Assembly (NCBI GenBank): GCA_039933105.1
Contig: JBDTOT010000005.1
Location: forward strand, 62,001-126,000
Source of the DNA: FEN-1219 sp039933105
GTDB lineage: Bacteria; Pseudomonadota; Gammaproteobacteria; Steroidobacterales; Rariloculaceae
Length of the DNA stretch: 64,000 nucleotides
Direction: 5' to 3'
Positions 55,418 through 64,000 of this stretch are shown here, piece by piece. A model generated the notes under the pieces. That model was not told where the DNA came from. It did not search any database and saw only the letters and a program-made list of their open reading frames with translations. Positions within the stretch are counted from its first letter, which is position 1. Each line of letters begins with the position of its first letter. A program made the translations under genes and the position numbers.

Positions 55418-58400
55418 ATGACCTCTGTCGTAAACTCCTCCGGCGGGTACGCTGAGCTTCACTGCCTCAGTAACTTTTCGTTCCTGCGCGGCGCCTCCCA
55501 TCCTGCCGAACTCGTGCAAATGGCACTGGAGCTCGGTTATGCGGGGCTGGCTTTAACCGACGAATGCTCCGTGGCGGGCATCGTTCGCGCCCATGCGGCC
55601 GCCAAAGACCTGCCTCTGAAACTGGTCATCGGCAGCGAAATCGTTTGCGTGGACGGGTTGAAAGTAGTGGTGCTTGCCGAAGACCGGCGAGCTTACTCGG
55701 CATTGTGCGCATTGATCAGCCAGGCACGCCGAGCTGCGGTCAAAGGCGAGTACCGCATCGGCCGCGACGATCTGTACCGGTATCTGCAATCGAACGGGCT
55801 GCTGCTCTGGTTGCCTGAGGCCACTCCGCAAGAAGAACGCGCTCGTGTTGGTCGCTGGCTCAAGGAGCGCTTCGACGGCCGGCTCTGGATGGCCGTCGAG
55901 TTGCTGAACGCGGGTAACGATTGGTCTTGGCTCAAGGAAGCCGAAGCACTGGGCACCGAGCTCTGCGTGCCGCTCGTCGCCGCCGGCAATGTTCACATGC
56001 ACAGCCGCGAGCGACGCATGCTGCAGGACACATTGGCGGCCATTCGGCAGAAAACTCCCCTTGAGAAGCTTGGCACGGCGTTGCATTCGAATGCGGAACG
56101 GCGGCTGCGTTCCCAGTCTGAGCTCGCCAGACGTTATCCGCCGCTGTTGCTACGCGAGACGCTCACCATCATCGAGCGAATCGATTTCTCGCTCAAAGAA
56201 CTCCGCTACGAGTATCCGCACGAACTCGTGCCGGAGGGCGAGACGCCGGCAAGCCATCTGCGATCGTTGACGGAGTCGGGTTGCCGCTGGCGGTGGCCCC
56301 GAGGCGAATCGCCGAAAGTTCGGCGGCTCATCGAGCACGAGCTCGCGCTGATCAGTGATCTCAAATACGAAGCGTATTTCCTGACGGTATACGACATCGT
56401 CCATCACGCACGCAGCATCGGCATCCTGTGCCAGGGTAGGGGCTCGGCGGCGAATTCCGTCGTCTGCTTCTGTCTCGGAATCACGGAAGTCGACCCCGGG
56501 CGAATGGAAACCTTGGTTGAACGGTTCATTTCGAAGGAGCGCAATGAACCTCCCGACATCGACGTCGACTTCGAGCACGAGCGTCGTGAGGAAGTCATTC
56601 AATACATCTATCGAAAATACTCACGCGAACGCGCCGCGATTGCCGCAACTGTCATAACTTATCGGCCGCGCAGCGCTATACGTGATGTCGGCAGGGCGCT
56701 CGGTGTCGATGAGTTTCAGGTCACCGCCCTCGCAAAGACATTGCAATGGTGGGACAGCGGTGTTGCCGACGAGCCACGGATTCGCGAAGCGGGGCTCGAT
56801 CCGAAGAGCTCCAAGGTGCAGCGCTGGTTGGAATTGGCGGCATCGTTGCTCGGTTTTCCACGCCATTTATCGCAACACGTAGGCGGGTTCGTGATCTCGG
56901 AGCGGCCCTTGCACGAGCTAGTGCCGGTCGAGAACGCCACCATGCCGGAGCGAACCGTCATTCAGTGGGACAAGGACGATCTCGAAGAGCTCGGTCTCAT
57001 GAAGGTGGACGTGCTCGGGCTCGGCATGCTGAGCGCAGTGCGGCGCAGCTTCGAGCTGATCGAACGATTCGACGGTCGCAAGCTTACGCTTGCGACCGTG
57101 CCTGCCGAGGATCGCGGCGTCTACGAGATGATCGGTCGCGCCGATACGATGGGCGTCTTCCAGATCGAGTCGCGTGCGCAAATGGCGATGCTGCCGCGCT
57201 TGAAGCCCAAGAGCTACTACGACCTCGTCATCGAGGTCGCGATCATTCGGCCGGGCCCGATTCAAGGCGGCATGGTCCACCCGTATCTACGCCGCCGCTC
57301 CGGCGAAGAGCCGGTTACTTATCCCAGCAAGGACGTGGAGCGCGTGCTCGAGCGCACGCTCGGCGTGCCGATTTTTCAGGAGCAGGTCATGCAGCTCGCG
57401 ATGGTCGCGGCTGGTTTCACGCCCGGCGAAGCCGATCAACTGCGCCGGGCGATGGCCGCTTGGCGGCGGAGCGGCGATCTCGCAAAGTTCGAGGATCGGC
57501 TGATTCGAGGGATGACGCAGCGCAACTACAGCGAGGAATTCGCACAGCGCATTTTCAGCCAGATCAAAGGATTCGGCGAATACGGATTTCCCGAATCGCA
57601 TGCTGCGAGCTTCGCCCTGCTGGTCTATGTGTCGGCTTGGCTCAAACGTTACGAGCCCGCGGCGTTTTGCTGCGCTTTGCTGAACAGCCAGCCCATGGGC
57701 TTCTATGCGCCGCAGCAGCTCGTGCGCTCGGCCCGTGAGCATGGGGTCGAAGTGCGAATAGTCGATGTCGCACACAGCGAGTGGGATTCGACGCTCGAGC
57801 GCGGCGCCAGCGGCCCGGCCGTACGACTCGGTTTACGGCTTGCCAAAGGGTTGGCAGCGGAGGCGGGCGGTCGTATTGCGGCAGCACGCGCTCACGGTGT
57901 ATTCGACAGCGTGCGCGATCTCGCCGCCAGGGCGGCCTTGAACGCTAAAGACTTGGGCGTGCTCGCGTCTGCGGGTGCTTTGAAGACTCTGGCGATCCAC
58001 CGGCATCGGGCGCGCTGGGAAGTGGCCGGAGTAGAGCAGCCGACCGCGTTGTTCGAACGGCCGCAGTTCAACGAGGCGCTGCCGCTGCTGCGCCGCCCCA
58101 GCGAGGGCGAAGACATTGCCGCGGACTACGCCCACGTCGGTGTGAGCCTCGGCCGGCATCCACTGGAATTGTTGCGTGCCCGGCTGACCCACCTCAGGAT
58201 CAGCCCGGCGCGAGAGGTGGCGGGGCTCGCCCATGGGGTCCGGGTTCTGGCGGCGGGCCTCGTGATCACACGGCAACGGCCGTCGAGCGCCTCAGGAGTC
58301 ACATTCGTGACCCTGGAGGACGAAACGGGCTATCTGAATCTCGTGGTATGGGACAGGCTCGCCCAGCGCGACCGCAAAGCGTTGCTCGGAGCAGCGTTAC

Positions 58401-58519
58401 TGGGAGTAGCGGGAACGGTACAGAAGGAGGGGGACGTTTTGCACATCGTTGCCGAGCGGCTGTTCGATCACACGGATCTACTCGGCAAGCTCGTCACGCA
58501 GTCGCGCGACTTTCACTGA
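55418..58519 (+). CDS. dnaE2: Error-prone DNA polymerase DnaE2 (ImuC)
   Basis: 1033 aa. PHP domain at about 10-75 and beyond (YAELHCLSNFSFLRGASHP, then LALTDECSVAGIVRAHAAAK), palm with the catalytic aspartates in NEPPDIDVDFEHERREEVIQ, the SAANSVVCFCLGITEVDP motif, fingers with LGFPRHLSQHVGGFVIS, DVLGLGMLSAVRRSFELI, and a C-terminal OB-fold (TFVTLEDETGYLNLVVWD). It lacks the tau-binding tail of DnaE1. This is the second replicative-type alpha subunit dedicated to SOS-induced mutagenic bypass. It starts 12 nt after imuB; the four genes form one LexA-controlled operon. Confidence 0.96.
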   Translation: MTSVVNSSGGYAELHCLSNFSFLRGASHPAELVQMALELGYAGLALTDECSVAGIVRAHAAAKDLPLKLVIGSEIVCVDGLKVVVLAEDRRAYSALCALISQARRAAVKGEYRIGRDDLYRYLQSNGLLLWLPEATPQEERARVGRWLKERFDGRLWMAVELLNAGNDWSWLKEAEALGTELCVPLVAAGNVHMHSRERRMLQDTLAAIRQKTPLEKLGTALHSNAERRLRSQSELARRYPPLLLRETLTIIERIDFSLKELRYEYPHELVPEGETPASHLRSLTESGCRWRWPRGESPKVRRLIEHELALISDLKYEAYFLTVYDIVHHARSIGILCQGRGSAANSVVCFCLGITEVDPGRMETLVERFISKERNEPPDIDVDFEHERREEVIQYIYRKYSRERAAIAATVITYRPRSAIRDVGRALGVDEFQVTALAKTLQWWDSGVADEPRIREAGLDPKSSKVQRWLELAASLLGFPRHLSQHVGGFVISERPLHELVPVENATMPERTVIQWDKDDLEELGLMKVDVLGLGMLSAVRRSFELIERFDGRKLTLATVPAEDRGVYEMIGRADTMGVFQIESRAQMAMLPRLKPKSYYDLVIEVAIIRPGPIQGGMVHPYLRRRSGEEPVTYPSKDVERVLERTLGVPIFQEQVMQLAMVAAGFTPGEADQLRRAMAAWRRSGDLAKFEDRLIRGMTQRNYSEEFAQRIFSQIKGFGEYGFPESHAASFALLVYVSAWLKRYEPAAFCCALLNSQPMGFYAPQQLVRSAREHGVEVRIVDVAHSEWDSTLERGASGPAVRLGLRLAKGLAAEAGGRIAAARAHGVFDSVRDLAARAALNAKDLGVLASAGALKTLAIHRHRARWEVAGVEQPTALFERPQFNEALPLLRRPSEGEDIAADYAHVGVSLGRHPLELLRARLTHLRISPAREVAGLAHGVRVLAAGLVITRQRPSSASGVTFVTLEDETGYLNLVVWDRLAQRDRKALLGAALLGVAGTVQKEGDVLHIVAERLFDHTDLLGKLVTQSRDFH

Positions 58520-58534
58520 GCTACCGCCGCAGGC

Positions 58535-58822
58535 TCATACGTCGTAGTCGTCGAAATCCTCGAGATCGCGTTTGGCGCGTTTTTCTTCCATCAACAGTTC
58601 GAGCCGCCGTTTCGCAGCCTGCTCTTTGCCAGGTTCCACGAGGCCATCGACTTCGAGCTCATGAATAAGCTCCTCGACATTGATCTCAACCGATGGGTCG
58701 CCGACGTTGTCCGTCGCCTCCGCCACCACAGGTTCGCTCTCTTCGGCCTCGGCTTCTTCTTCCTCGGCCTCTGGCTTGAGCTCTTCCGTGTCTTCGTCCG
58801 GCTCTTTGACCTTGACCTTCAT
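58535..58822 (-). CDS. Small acidic protein of unknown function
   Basis: 95 aa, about 40 percent Asp/Glu. The N-terminal half is low complexity (EELKPEAEEEEAEAEESEP); the C-terminal half is likely a helix with KRRLELLMEEKRAKRDLED and the sharply conserved-looking end DFDDYDV. Similar small proteins with a RRLE-x-L-EEK-x-x-R-x-x-x-DFDDY ending (PA3496-like) occur widely in gammaproteobacteria; the resemblance is from memory and not certain. AGAGAGGA precedes the ATG. Convergent with dnaE2, 15 nt apart. It lies downstream of gspF but 143 nt away and may be separate. Confidence 0.65.
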   Translation of the reverse strand: MKVKVKEPDEDTEELKPEAEEEEAEAEESEPVVAEATDNVGDPSVEINVEELIHELEVDGLVEPGKEQAAKRRLELLMEEKRAKRDLEDFDDYDV

Positions 58823-58965
58823 TCCTCTCTCCGATTGCGTCGGCGAACCCCGTCAGTCGCAGTCGGCGCCTTTATAAACCGGCCGAAAAATGTTGGCAAT
58901 ACCCCCACGACCACGCTGTGAACGGCTGCACAATCGGGAGAAAACGATCTTGCGCCGCGTCGCGT

Positions 58966-60180
58966 TTATCGGGCGAGCTGACTGATTTGGAAAATCGGCA
59001 ACAAAATTGCCATGACGATCGCAAGCACCACAAGACCCATGACGACGATCAGCAGCGGTTCGAGCACGCTCAACATCGTGGCGAGCAAGCTGTCCATCTC
59101 GGCTTCCTGATGGTTTGCTGCGCGCTCGAGCATGTCGTCCAGCTCGCCGCTGGCCTCGCCGCTCGAGATCAGATGAACGCTCATGGGTGGAAACAGCTTC
59201 GAATGGGCAAGCGCGCGGCCGATTGCACCACCTTCGCGCACGCGCACCGCCGCGTCCTCGACCGCGGAGCGCATCGGCAGGTTCGCGACCACGGATGCGC
59301 TGATCCGCAGCGCTTCGAGCGCGGGAACGCCGCTCGAGGTCAGAATGCTCAGCGTGCGAGTGAAACGCGCAGTGTTCAGACCGCGGGTCACTCGACCGAA
59401 GATCGGTGCCTTGAGCAACCACCAGTGCACGCGCCGGCGGATTTCCTCGCGTTTCAACAGGCGGTTGGCGGTGTAGATGGCCGCAACGATGACGCCCACG
59501 AGCACTGGCCACCATTGCTGCAGGCCAGCCGAAAGAGCAATCAGCGCGCGGGTCATGATCGGCAGCTTCTGACCCGTCGTCTCGAACACACCCACGACTT
59601 TCGGCACGACGTAGACGAGCATCAGCGTCACGATGAACATGGCGATCGTCGTCAGAACGATTGGATAGACCATGGCCTGGCTTACTTTCTGTCGCAGGGT
59701 ATGCCGCGACTCCGTGTAGTCCGCCAGCCGCCCGAGCACGGCATCGAGCTGGCCAGCCTGCTCGCCGGCCGTCACTGTCGCGCGGTAGACCGGCGGGAAC
59801 GCGTACGGAAAATCATTCAAGCCCACCGCCAGCGACTGACCTTCGAGCACCTTCGCGCGCACGCCAAGCACGACGCTCTTGAGTCGCGGCTTTTCGGTGT
59901 GCTCGCTGACCGCTAGCAGCGCTTCTTCGAGCGGCAGGCCCGCCTTCACGAGCGTTGCAAGCTGGCGCGTGACCAGAGCCAGGTCGAGGCCGGAGATTCC
60001 CTTGAACAGGGAGAACTGGCGGCGCGACTTGCGCTCCGCCGCCTCGACTTCTGCGACCTCGACCGGTAGTAGTTGACGGTCTCGCAGCAGCTGGCGGACG
60101 TGTTTTGGCGTGTCGCCTTCGAGGATGCCCCGGTGTTCCTTGCCGCCCGCGTCGACGGCAACGTACTGATAAGCACCCAT
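58966..60180 (-). CDS. gspF: Type II secretion system inner-membrane protein GspF
   Basis: 404 aa, full length. Two GspF domains, each ending in membrane helices: ISGLDLALVTRQLATLVKAG, LPLEEALLAVSEHTEKPRLK, VYPIVLTTIAMFIVTLMLVY, ARFTRTLSILTSSGVPALEA, LISSGEASGELDDMLERAAN and LLIVVMGLVVLAIVMAILLP. GspF is the platform protein of the type II secretion machine. The ATG overlaps the gspE stop by one base. It is followed by an unrelated gene, so gspG-N are not adjacent downstream. Confidence 0.96.
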   Translation of the reverse strand: MGAYQYVAVDAGGKEHRGILEGDTPKHVRQLLRDRQLLPVEVAEVEAAERKSRRQFSLFKGISGLDLALVTRQLATLVKAGLPLEEALLAVSEHTEKPRLKSVVLGVRAKVLEGQSLAVGLNDFPYAFPPVYRATVTAGEQAGQLDAVLGRLADYTESRHTLRQKVSQAMVYPIVLTTIAMFIVTLMLVYVVPKVVGVFETTGQKLPIMTRALIALSAGLQQWWPVLVGVIVAAIYTANRLLKREEIRRRVHWWLLKAPIFGRVTRGLNTARFTRTLSILTSSGVPALEALRISASVVANLPMRSAVEDAAVRVREGGAIGRALAHSKLFPPMSVHLISSGEASGELDDMLERAANHQEAEMDSLLATMLSVLEPLLIVVMGLVVLAIVMAILLPIFQISQLAR

Positions 60181-61688
60181 TACTCGCCCCGCGTGACCCG
60201 GACGACCTCTTCGAGCGTCGTGACACCGCTCAGGACCTTGGCCATGCCGTCTTCGCGGATGCTCGGCGTCAGCGTTCTGGCGTACCGTTCGAGTTCGTGC
60301 TCGCCGGCGCCGTCGTGAATCATAGTTTGCATCTTGCTATCGACTTTCACGAGCTCGTAGATGCCGGTGCGGCCTTGGTAGCCACGGTCTTCGCTGGGGG
60401 CCCGGTACAACGTCGGCGGGTTCGCCGCGTCGACGTTCAGCAGTCGGCATTCGTATTCGCTGGCGCGATACGGAACGCGGGTAGCGGGATCTAGGACGCG
60501 CACCAAGCGTTGCGCCAACACGCCGATCAAGCTCGACGATAGCAGGAACGGTTCCACGCCCATGTCGCGGAGACGGGTGACGGCGCCGACGGCCGTGTTC
60601 GTGTGCAGCGTCGACATCACGAGGTGGCCGGTCAAGCTTGCCTGGACGGCGATTTCGGCGGTCTCCAGGTCGCGGATCTCGCCGACCATGACGATGTCCG
60701 GGTCCTGGCGCAGGATCGCACGTAGGCCGCGGGCAAACGTCATTTCGACTTTCGTGTTGACCTGTGTCTGGCCGATGCCATCGATGTAGTACTCGATTGG
60801 ATCCTCGACCGTCAGGATGTTGCTCGTGAGGTCGTTGATTCGCTCCAGCGCGGCATAGAGCGTGGTGGTCTTACCGGAGCCCGTGGGACCTGTCACGAGC
60901 AGAATGCCGTGCGGCCGGTGGACGAGCTCATCCATTGCGGCCCGGTCCTTGTCGTCCATGCCGAGGTTGGTGAGCGTGAGCCGGCCCGCTTCCTTGTTCA
61001 GTAGGCGGAGCACCACGCGTTCGCCGTGCCCCGACGGGATCGTCGAGACGCGCACGTCGACGGCTCGACCGGCGATGCGCAGGGAGATTCGTCCGTCCTG
61101 CGGCAGCCGCTTCTCGGCGATGTCGAGCTTCGACATGACCTTGATACGCGATACGACGATGGGCGCGACCGCACGCTTCGACTGCAGTACTTCGCGCAAC
61201 ACGCCGTCGATGCGGAACCGGACGGTCATCCGGTTTTCGTAGGGCTCGATGTGGATGTCCGACGCGTTGTCCTTCACGGCTTGCGTCAGAAGGGCGTTGA
61301 TGAGCCGGATGATCGGCGCTTCGTCGTCGCTGTCGATCAAGTCGGAAGGCTCGGGCAACTGCTGGGCCACGGCCATCAGATCGGTCTCGTCGTCGAGGCC
61401 TTCTACCATGGTCATCGCAGCGCCGCTTTCGTAGGCGGCTTGCAGCGTCGCGTCGAAGGTGTGCGCGTCGACCTCGGTGAACGTGATCGGCGCACCGGCG
61501 AAGCGCCGAACCTCGGCAAGGCTCTGGGGCAGCGCGCCGGTACGGTAGATGCCGTGGACGACGCCTTCGTGCAGGTCTTTGATCAGCACGCCGTGCCGTT
61601 TGGCGAACGCGAACGGTAGAGACCGAACCGCGGCGGCGGCTGCGGCCGGTATTACCACGAGGTCGGGGTTATTTGGATTCGCTGCCAT
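60180..61688 (-). CDS. gspE: Type II secretion system ATPase GspE
   Basis: 502 aa. The N1E-like N-terminal domain is at about 1-120, followed by the CTE ATPase: Walker A LLVTGPTGSGKTTTLYAALE, Asp box LTVEDPIEYYIDGIGQTQVN, Walker B LRAILRQDPDIVMVGEIRDL and His box AVQASLTGHLVMSTLHTNTA. The tetracysteine zinc subdomain that normally lies between the C-terminal part and the YxGRTGIYE motif is altered: RVLDPATRVPYRASEYECR and LYRAPSEDRGYQGRTGIYEL contain only one Cys, so no zinc can bind there. It powers pseudopilus assembly. The gspD stop lies inside the gspE start region (20-nt overlap). Confidence 0.96.
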   Translation of the reverse strand: MAANPNNPDLVVIPAAAAAAVRSLPFAFAKRHGVLIKDLHEGVVHGIYRTGALPQSLAEVRRFAGAPITFTEVDAHTFDATLQAAYESGAAMTMVEGLDDETDLMAVAQQLPEPSDLIDSDDEAPIIRLINALLTQAVKDNASDIHIEPYENRMTVRFRIDGVLREVLQSKRAVAPIVVSRIKVMSKLDIAEKRLPQDGRISLRIAGRAVDVRVSTIPSGHGERVVLRLLNKEAGRLTLTNLGMDDKDRAAMDELVHRPHGILLVTGPTGSGKTTTLYAALERINDLTSNILTVEDPIEYYIDGIGQTQVNTKVEMTFARGLRAILRQDPDIVMVGEIRDLETAEIAVQASLTGHLVMSTLHTNTAVGAVTRLRDMGVEPFLLSSSLIGVLAQRLVRVLDPATRVPYRASEYECRLLNVDAANPPTLYRAPSEDRGYQGRTGIYELVKVDSKMQTMIHDGAGEHELERYARTLTPSIREDGMAKVLSGVTTLEEVVRVTRGE

Positions 61689-63687
61689 TGGCTGCGGGCG
61701 CGGGCGTAGGGCTCGGTTTCGCGGGCAGAGGCTCGGGGAACGGTGGCATTTCGGGGCGGTCGCCGCGGATCAGAGGCTTGTTGCTCTCGTTCATCTGGCG
61801 CTGGAGTTCCTGCACGTAGCTGTACTTCGAGTTGGTCTGGAAGCGTGCGTCCATTTCGTCATGCAAAATTACCGGCCGGATGAAGACCATGAGGTTGGTC
61901 TTCGTGCGCTCGGTTTTGCGCGCGCGAAACAACCAACCCAAGCCCGGAATTCGGCCGAGGCCGGGCACGCGCTGTTCGTTATTGCGCATCTGATCGTCGA
62001 TCAGGCCGCCCAGAATCAACATGTCGCCGTCGTGCACGAACACGGAGGTCGAGATCGTGCGATTGTTGGTCACGAGGTCCACAGCACCCGTTGCGCCGGC
62101 GCTGATGCTCGAGGTTTCCTGCTCGATCTTCAGCTTCACGCCACTGCCTTCATTGATCTGCGGCGTGATCTTGAGCTTGGTGCCTACTTCCTGGCGCTGG
62201 ATTGTCTGGAACGGATTCACGGTGCCGGCATTCGTGCTGCCGGTGTTCGTGAACTGGCCCGTGACGAACGGCACTTGCTGGCCGACCTTGATCTCGGCTT
62301 CCTCGTTGTCGAGCGTGACGATCTGCGGGGTCGAGACTACGTTCGTGTCGGCGTCGCCGCGCAGCGCGTTTAGCAACGCCACCCAGCTCGTGCCGCCGTC
62401 GCGCAGTCGGCCAATGGCCGCTGTGAGGCCCTGGGAAACTGCCGATGCGCTTGCCGCCGAACCGCTCGCTGCAAGCTGCGTGATGCTGCCTGTCGTGCTG
62501 CTGAAGTTCGTGATGCCGAGTCCCTTGTTGCTATCGGCGCCATTCAATAACCAGGTCGTACCGATCTGCGCGGCCTTCGATTCAGTGATTTCGACGATGA
62601 TCGCGTCGACCTGTACCTGCAGCCGCGGAATGTCGATCTGATTGACGACCGCCATCATGTCCTGGCGAATACGCTCCGGCGCGTTGATTACGAGTGCGTT
62701 CGTGCCGGCGTCCGCCCAGATCGTGACGGGGCCGCTATTGGCGCCCTCGGGCGCGGCCCCTGGTTTGGCTACGCCGCCACCTCCACTTGCACCGCTGCCG
62801 CCCGCGGCCCCGAACTGAGCCTGAAGCTTGGTGGCGAGATCTTCGGCATCCGCGTAGTTCAAATAGCGCACGAGCGAATTGCCGCCCTGAGCCGTGGGCG
62901 TATCGAGATGTGCGATCAGCGCGCGGTAGCGCAAACGGCCGGGGCCGGTGCCCGCCAAGAGCACGCTGTTGGTGCGCGGATCGGAAATGACCTGAATGGG
63001 CGGCGTGCCGCCTGCCGCCTGCGCCGCCTGGTTCAGCGCGTTCATCATGCGCACGATGTCGTCGGCACCCGCATTTTCAAGGGGCACGACTTCCACGTCT
63101 TCCGTGCCGGCCTGATCCATGCGCCGAATCAACGTAAGGATGCGTTGGATATTCTGTGGCCGGTCCGCGACGATCAACGAGTTGGAAGTCGGATGTGCCG
63201 CAAGATGCGCGGATTGCGGCAATAATGGCCGCAGGATCGGCACGAGCTGCGCGGCGGCGATGTTCTCGAGCACGATGGCCTGTGTCACGTAGTCGGAGCC
63301 CGCGCCAAAGCGCGCGTTCGCGTCGGGCACGATCTGTAGCGCATCGCCGGAATCGAGCGCCACGAAGCCGTGAACTTCGAGCACGGATTGGAACAGTCGG
63401 TAGAAGGCGGGCGGCGACATCGGCGCGTTCGATAGCACCGTAACCTGGGCCCGAACCCGCGGGTCGACGATGATCGTGCGACCGATGACCTGCGCGACCT
63501 GCTCGGCAACCACACGAATGTCAGCATCCCGGTAGTTGGGGGTCAGTTGCGGCCCCTGCTGCGCCAGACCGAGACTGGCAGAGAGCAGGCAGAGTGCTCC
63601 GACGCACGCAGCAATCAGGCTCGAGGCTCGCGGCGGCCGCACTCGGGTGTTGAGGCGGCCGCGCTTAAGCTTCCGGAGATCTATCAC
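61669..63687 (-). CDS. gspD: Type II secretion system secretin GspD
   Basis: 672 aa from GTG 63687, coupled to gspC by a 4-nt overlap (GTGA). Signal peptide about 1-42. Domains in order: N0 (PNYRDADIRVVAEQVAQVIG), N1-N3 (APMSPPAFYRLFQSVLEVHG; SNSLIVADRPQNIQRILTLI; RYLNYADAEDLATKLQAQFG) with a Gly/Ser/Ala-rich loop in N3 (GGSGASGGGGVAKPGAAPEG), and the secretin barrel with VSTPQIVTLDNEEAEIKVGQ, VPFVTGQFTN and LMVFIRPVILHDEM. The C-terminal tail is Pro/Ala-rich. It forms the outer-membrane channel. Confidence 0.96.
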   Translation of the reverse strand: MIDLRKLKRGRLNTRVRPPRASSLIAACVGALCLLSASLGLAQQGPQLTPNYRDADIRVVAEQVAQVIGRTIIVDPRVRAQVTVLSNAPMSPPAFYRLFQSVLEVHGFVALDSGDALQIVPDANARFGAGSDYVTQAIVLENIAAAQLVPILRPLLPQSAHLAAHPTSNSLIVADRPQNIQRILTLIRRMDQAGTEDVEVVPLENAGADDIVRMMNALNQAAQAAGGTPPIQVISDPRTNSVLLAGTGPGRLRYRALIAHLDTPTAQGGNSLVRYLNYADAEDLATKLQAQFGAAGGSGASGGGGVAKPGAAPEGANSGPVTIWADAGTNALVINAPERIRQDMMAVVNQIDIPRLQVQVDAIIVEITESKAAQIGTTWLLNGADSNKGLGITNFSSTTGSITQLAASGSAASASAVSQGLTAAIGRLRDGGTSWVALLNALRGDADTNVVSTPQIVTLDNEEAEIKVGQQVPFVTGQFTNTGSTNAGTVNPFQTIQRQEVGTKLKITPQINEGSGVKLKIEQETSSISAGATGAVDLVTNNRTISTSVFVHDGDMLILGGLIDDQMRNNEQRVPGLGRIPGLGWLFRARKTERTKTNLMVFIRPVILHDEMDARFQTNSKYSYVQELQRQMNESNKPLIRGDRPEMPPFPEPLPAKPSPTPAPAANGSESK

Positions 63688-64000
63688 TCGCGCTTCTCCT
63701 GAAGCTTTTTCAGTTGCGAAGTGTCGATGACTATGACTTGTGGAGTGCCTTCGCGGAGCACGGTGACGTTGGCTTGCGTCGTTTCGCCGAGGGACTGGAA
63801 CACTTGCAACCCTTGGCTCGGATCGTCGAGAACGGTGCCGTTGATGTCCGTGACGACGTCGCCCGCCTGGAGGCCCAGCGCCTCGAAAGTGGCCCGGTCT
63901 CGGCCGGGATTGACGCGGAATCCCACGACTTTGCCTTCCTGGACGTGCGGCGCCAGGCGCACCACGTCGGTAAGTCGTGACGCGTTTTCGCTGATCACTT
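63684..64000 (-). CDS. gspC: Type II secretion system protein GspC, C-terminal part (partial)
   Basis: About 105 residues are visible; the gene continues beyond 64000. The fragment is the PDZ domain: RLAPHVQEGKVVGFRVNPGR, ATFEALGLQAGDVVTDINGT, VLDDPSQGLQVFQSLGETTQ and ANVTVLREGTPQVIVIDTSQ. GspC links the inner-membrane platform to the secretin through its HR domain, which is outside the window. Gene order gspC-D-E-F reading leftwards is the classical start of a gsp operon. A GTG at 63998 is internal, not the start. Confidence 0.92.
   Translation of the reverse strand, partial: VISENASRLTDVVRLAPHVQEGKVVGFRVNPGRDRATFEALGLQAGDVVTDINGTVLDDPSQGLQVFQSLGETTQANVTVLREGTPQVIVIDTSQLKKLQEKRE

Overview
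The window is GC-rich, gene-dense DNA from a gammaproteobacterium. The order lolC-lolE-lolD-comEC-exbB-exbD-msbA-lpxK-kdsB-ptp next to rne/rluC, and maf-yceD-rpmF-plsX-fabH, is the classical gammaproteobacterial layout. The lexA-imuA-imuB-dnaE2 mutasome cassette, the DUF6607 protein and the cysteine-poor GspE fit the Xanthomonadales/Nevskiales/Steroidobacterales neighbourhood (inference from gene content only). No tRNA, rRNA, CRISPR array, insertion sequence or prophage was recognised.

Left part (1-31 kb), mostly accessory. End of tadA, then mltF (peptidoglycan lytic transglycosylase), a winged-helix regulator, an iron block (DUF6607 exported protein, HDOD protein, Fur-boxed TonB siderophore receptor, PiuC-type dioxygenase), an AI-2E/PerM-like transporter, an ACT/PFL (UPF0237/UPF0210) pair, an ElaB/YqjE/YqjK-like membrane stress cluster, and a PQQ dehydrogenase divergent from a TorF-type porin. 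Between 16.9 and 30.2 kb there are three separate ECF sigma modules. They are (i) sigma - zinc-finger anti-sigma - lipoprotein subtilase, (ii) a sigma gene broken by an in-frame TAA, an anti-sigma-like membrane protein and an exported protein, and (iii) sigma plus an anti-sigma fused to a bactofilin-like repeat region and C-terminal membrane segments. Interspersed are copper genes (PCuAC, SCO, NlpE-like), dsbA, CHRD and DUF6152 proteins and a small signal peptidase I.

Middle part (31-51 kb), housekeeping envelope biogenesis: lipoprotein export (LolCDE), ComEC, an ExbBD energy-transducing pair, lipid A/Kdo synthesis and flipping (MsbA, LpxK, KdsB), an LMW phosphatase, then on the minus strand RNase E followed by an M20 peptidase, and on the plus strand rluC and the rpmF-plsX-fabH operon.

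Right part (51-64 kb): an L,D-transpeptidase, an Lpp-like lipoprotein with a bidirectional terminator, the SOS mutagenesis operon under two adjacent LexA boxes, a small acidic protein, and gspF-gspE-gspD-gspC (minus strand; gspC runs off the window).

The most interesting candidate system is the sigma/anti-sigma/subtilase operon at 16.9-19.4 kb. The extracytoplasmic end of the anti-sigma factor reads like the protease's own propeptide, which suggests the protease and the anti-sigma factor recognise each other. Other notable items are the nonsense codon in the second ECF gene, the bactofilin/anti-sigma fusion, a Shine-Dalgarno-sequestering leader hairpin next to a 24-nt inverted repeat, and several promoters whose -10 element sits 7-9 nt from the start codon (leaderless or near-leaderless mRNAs).
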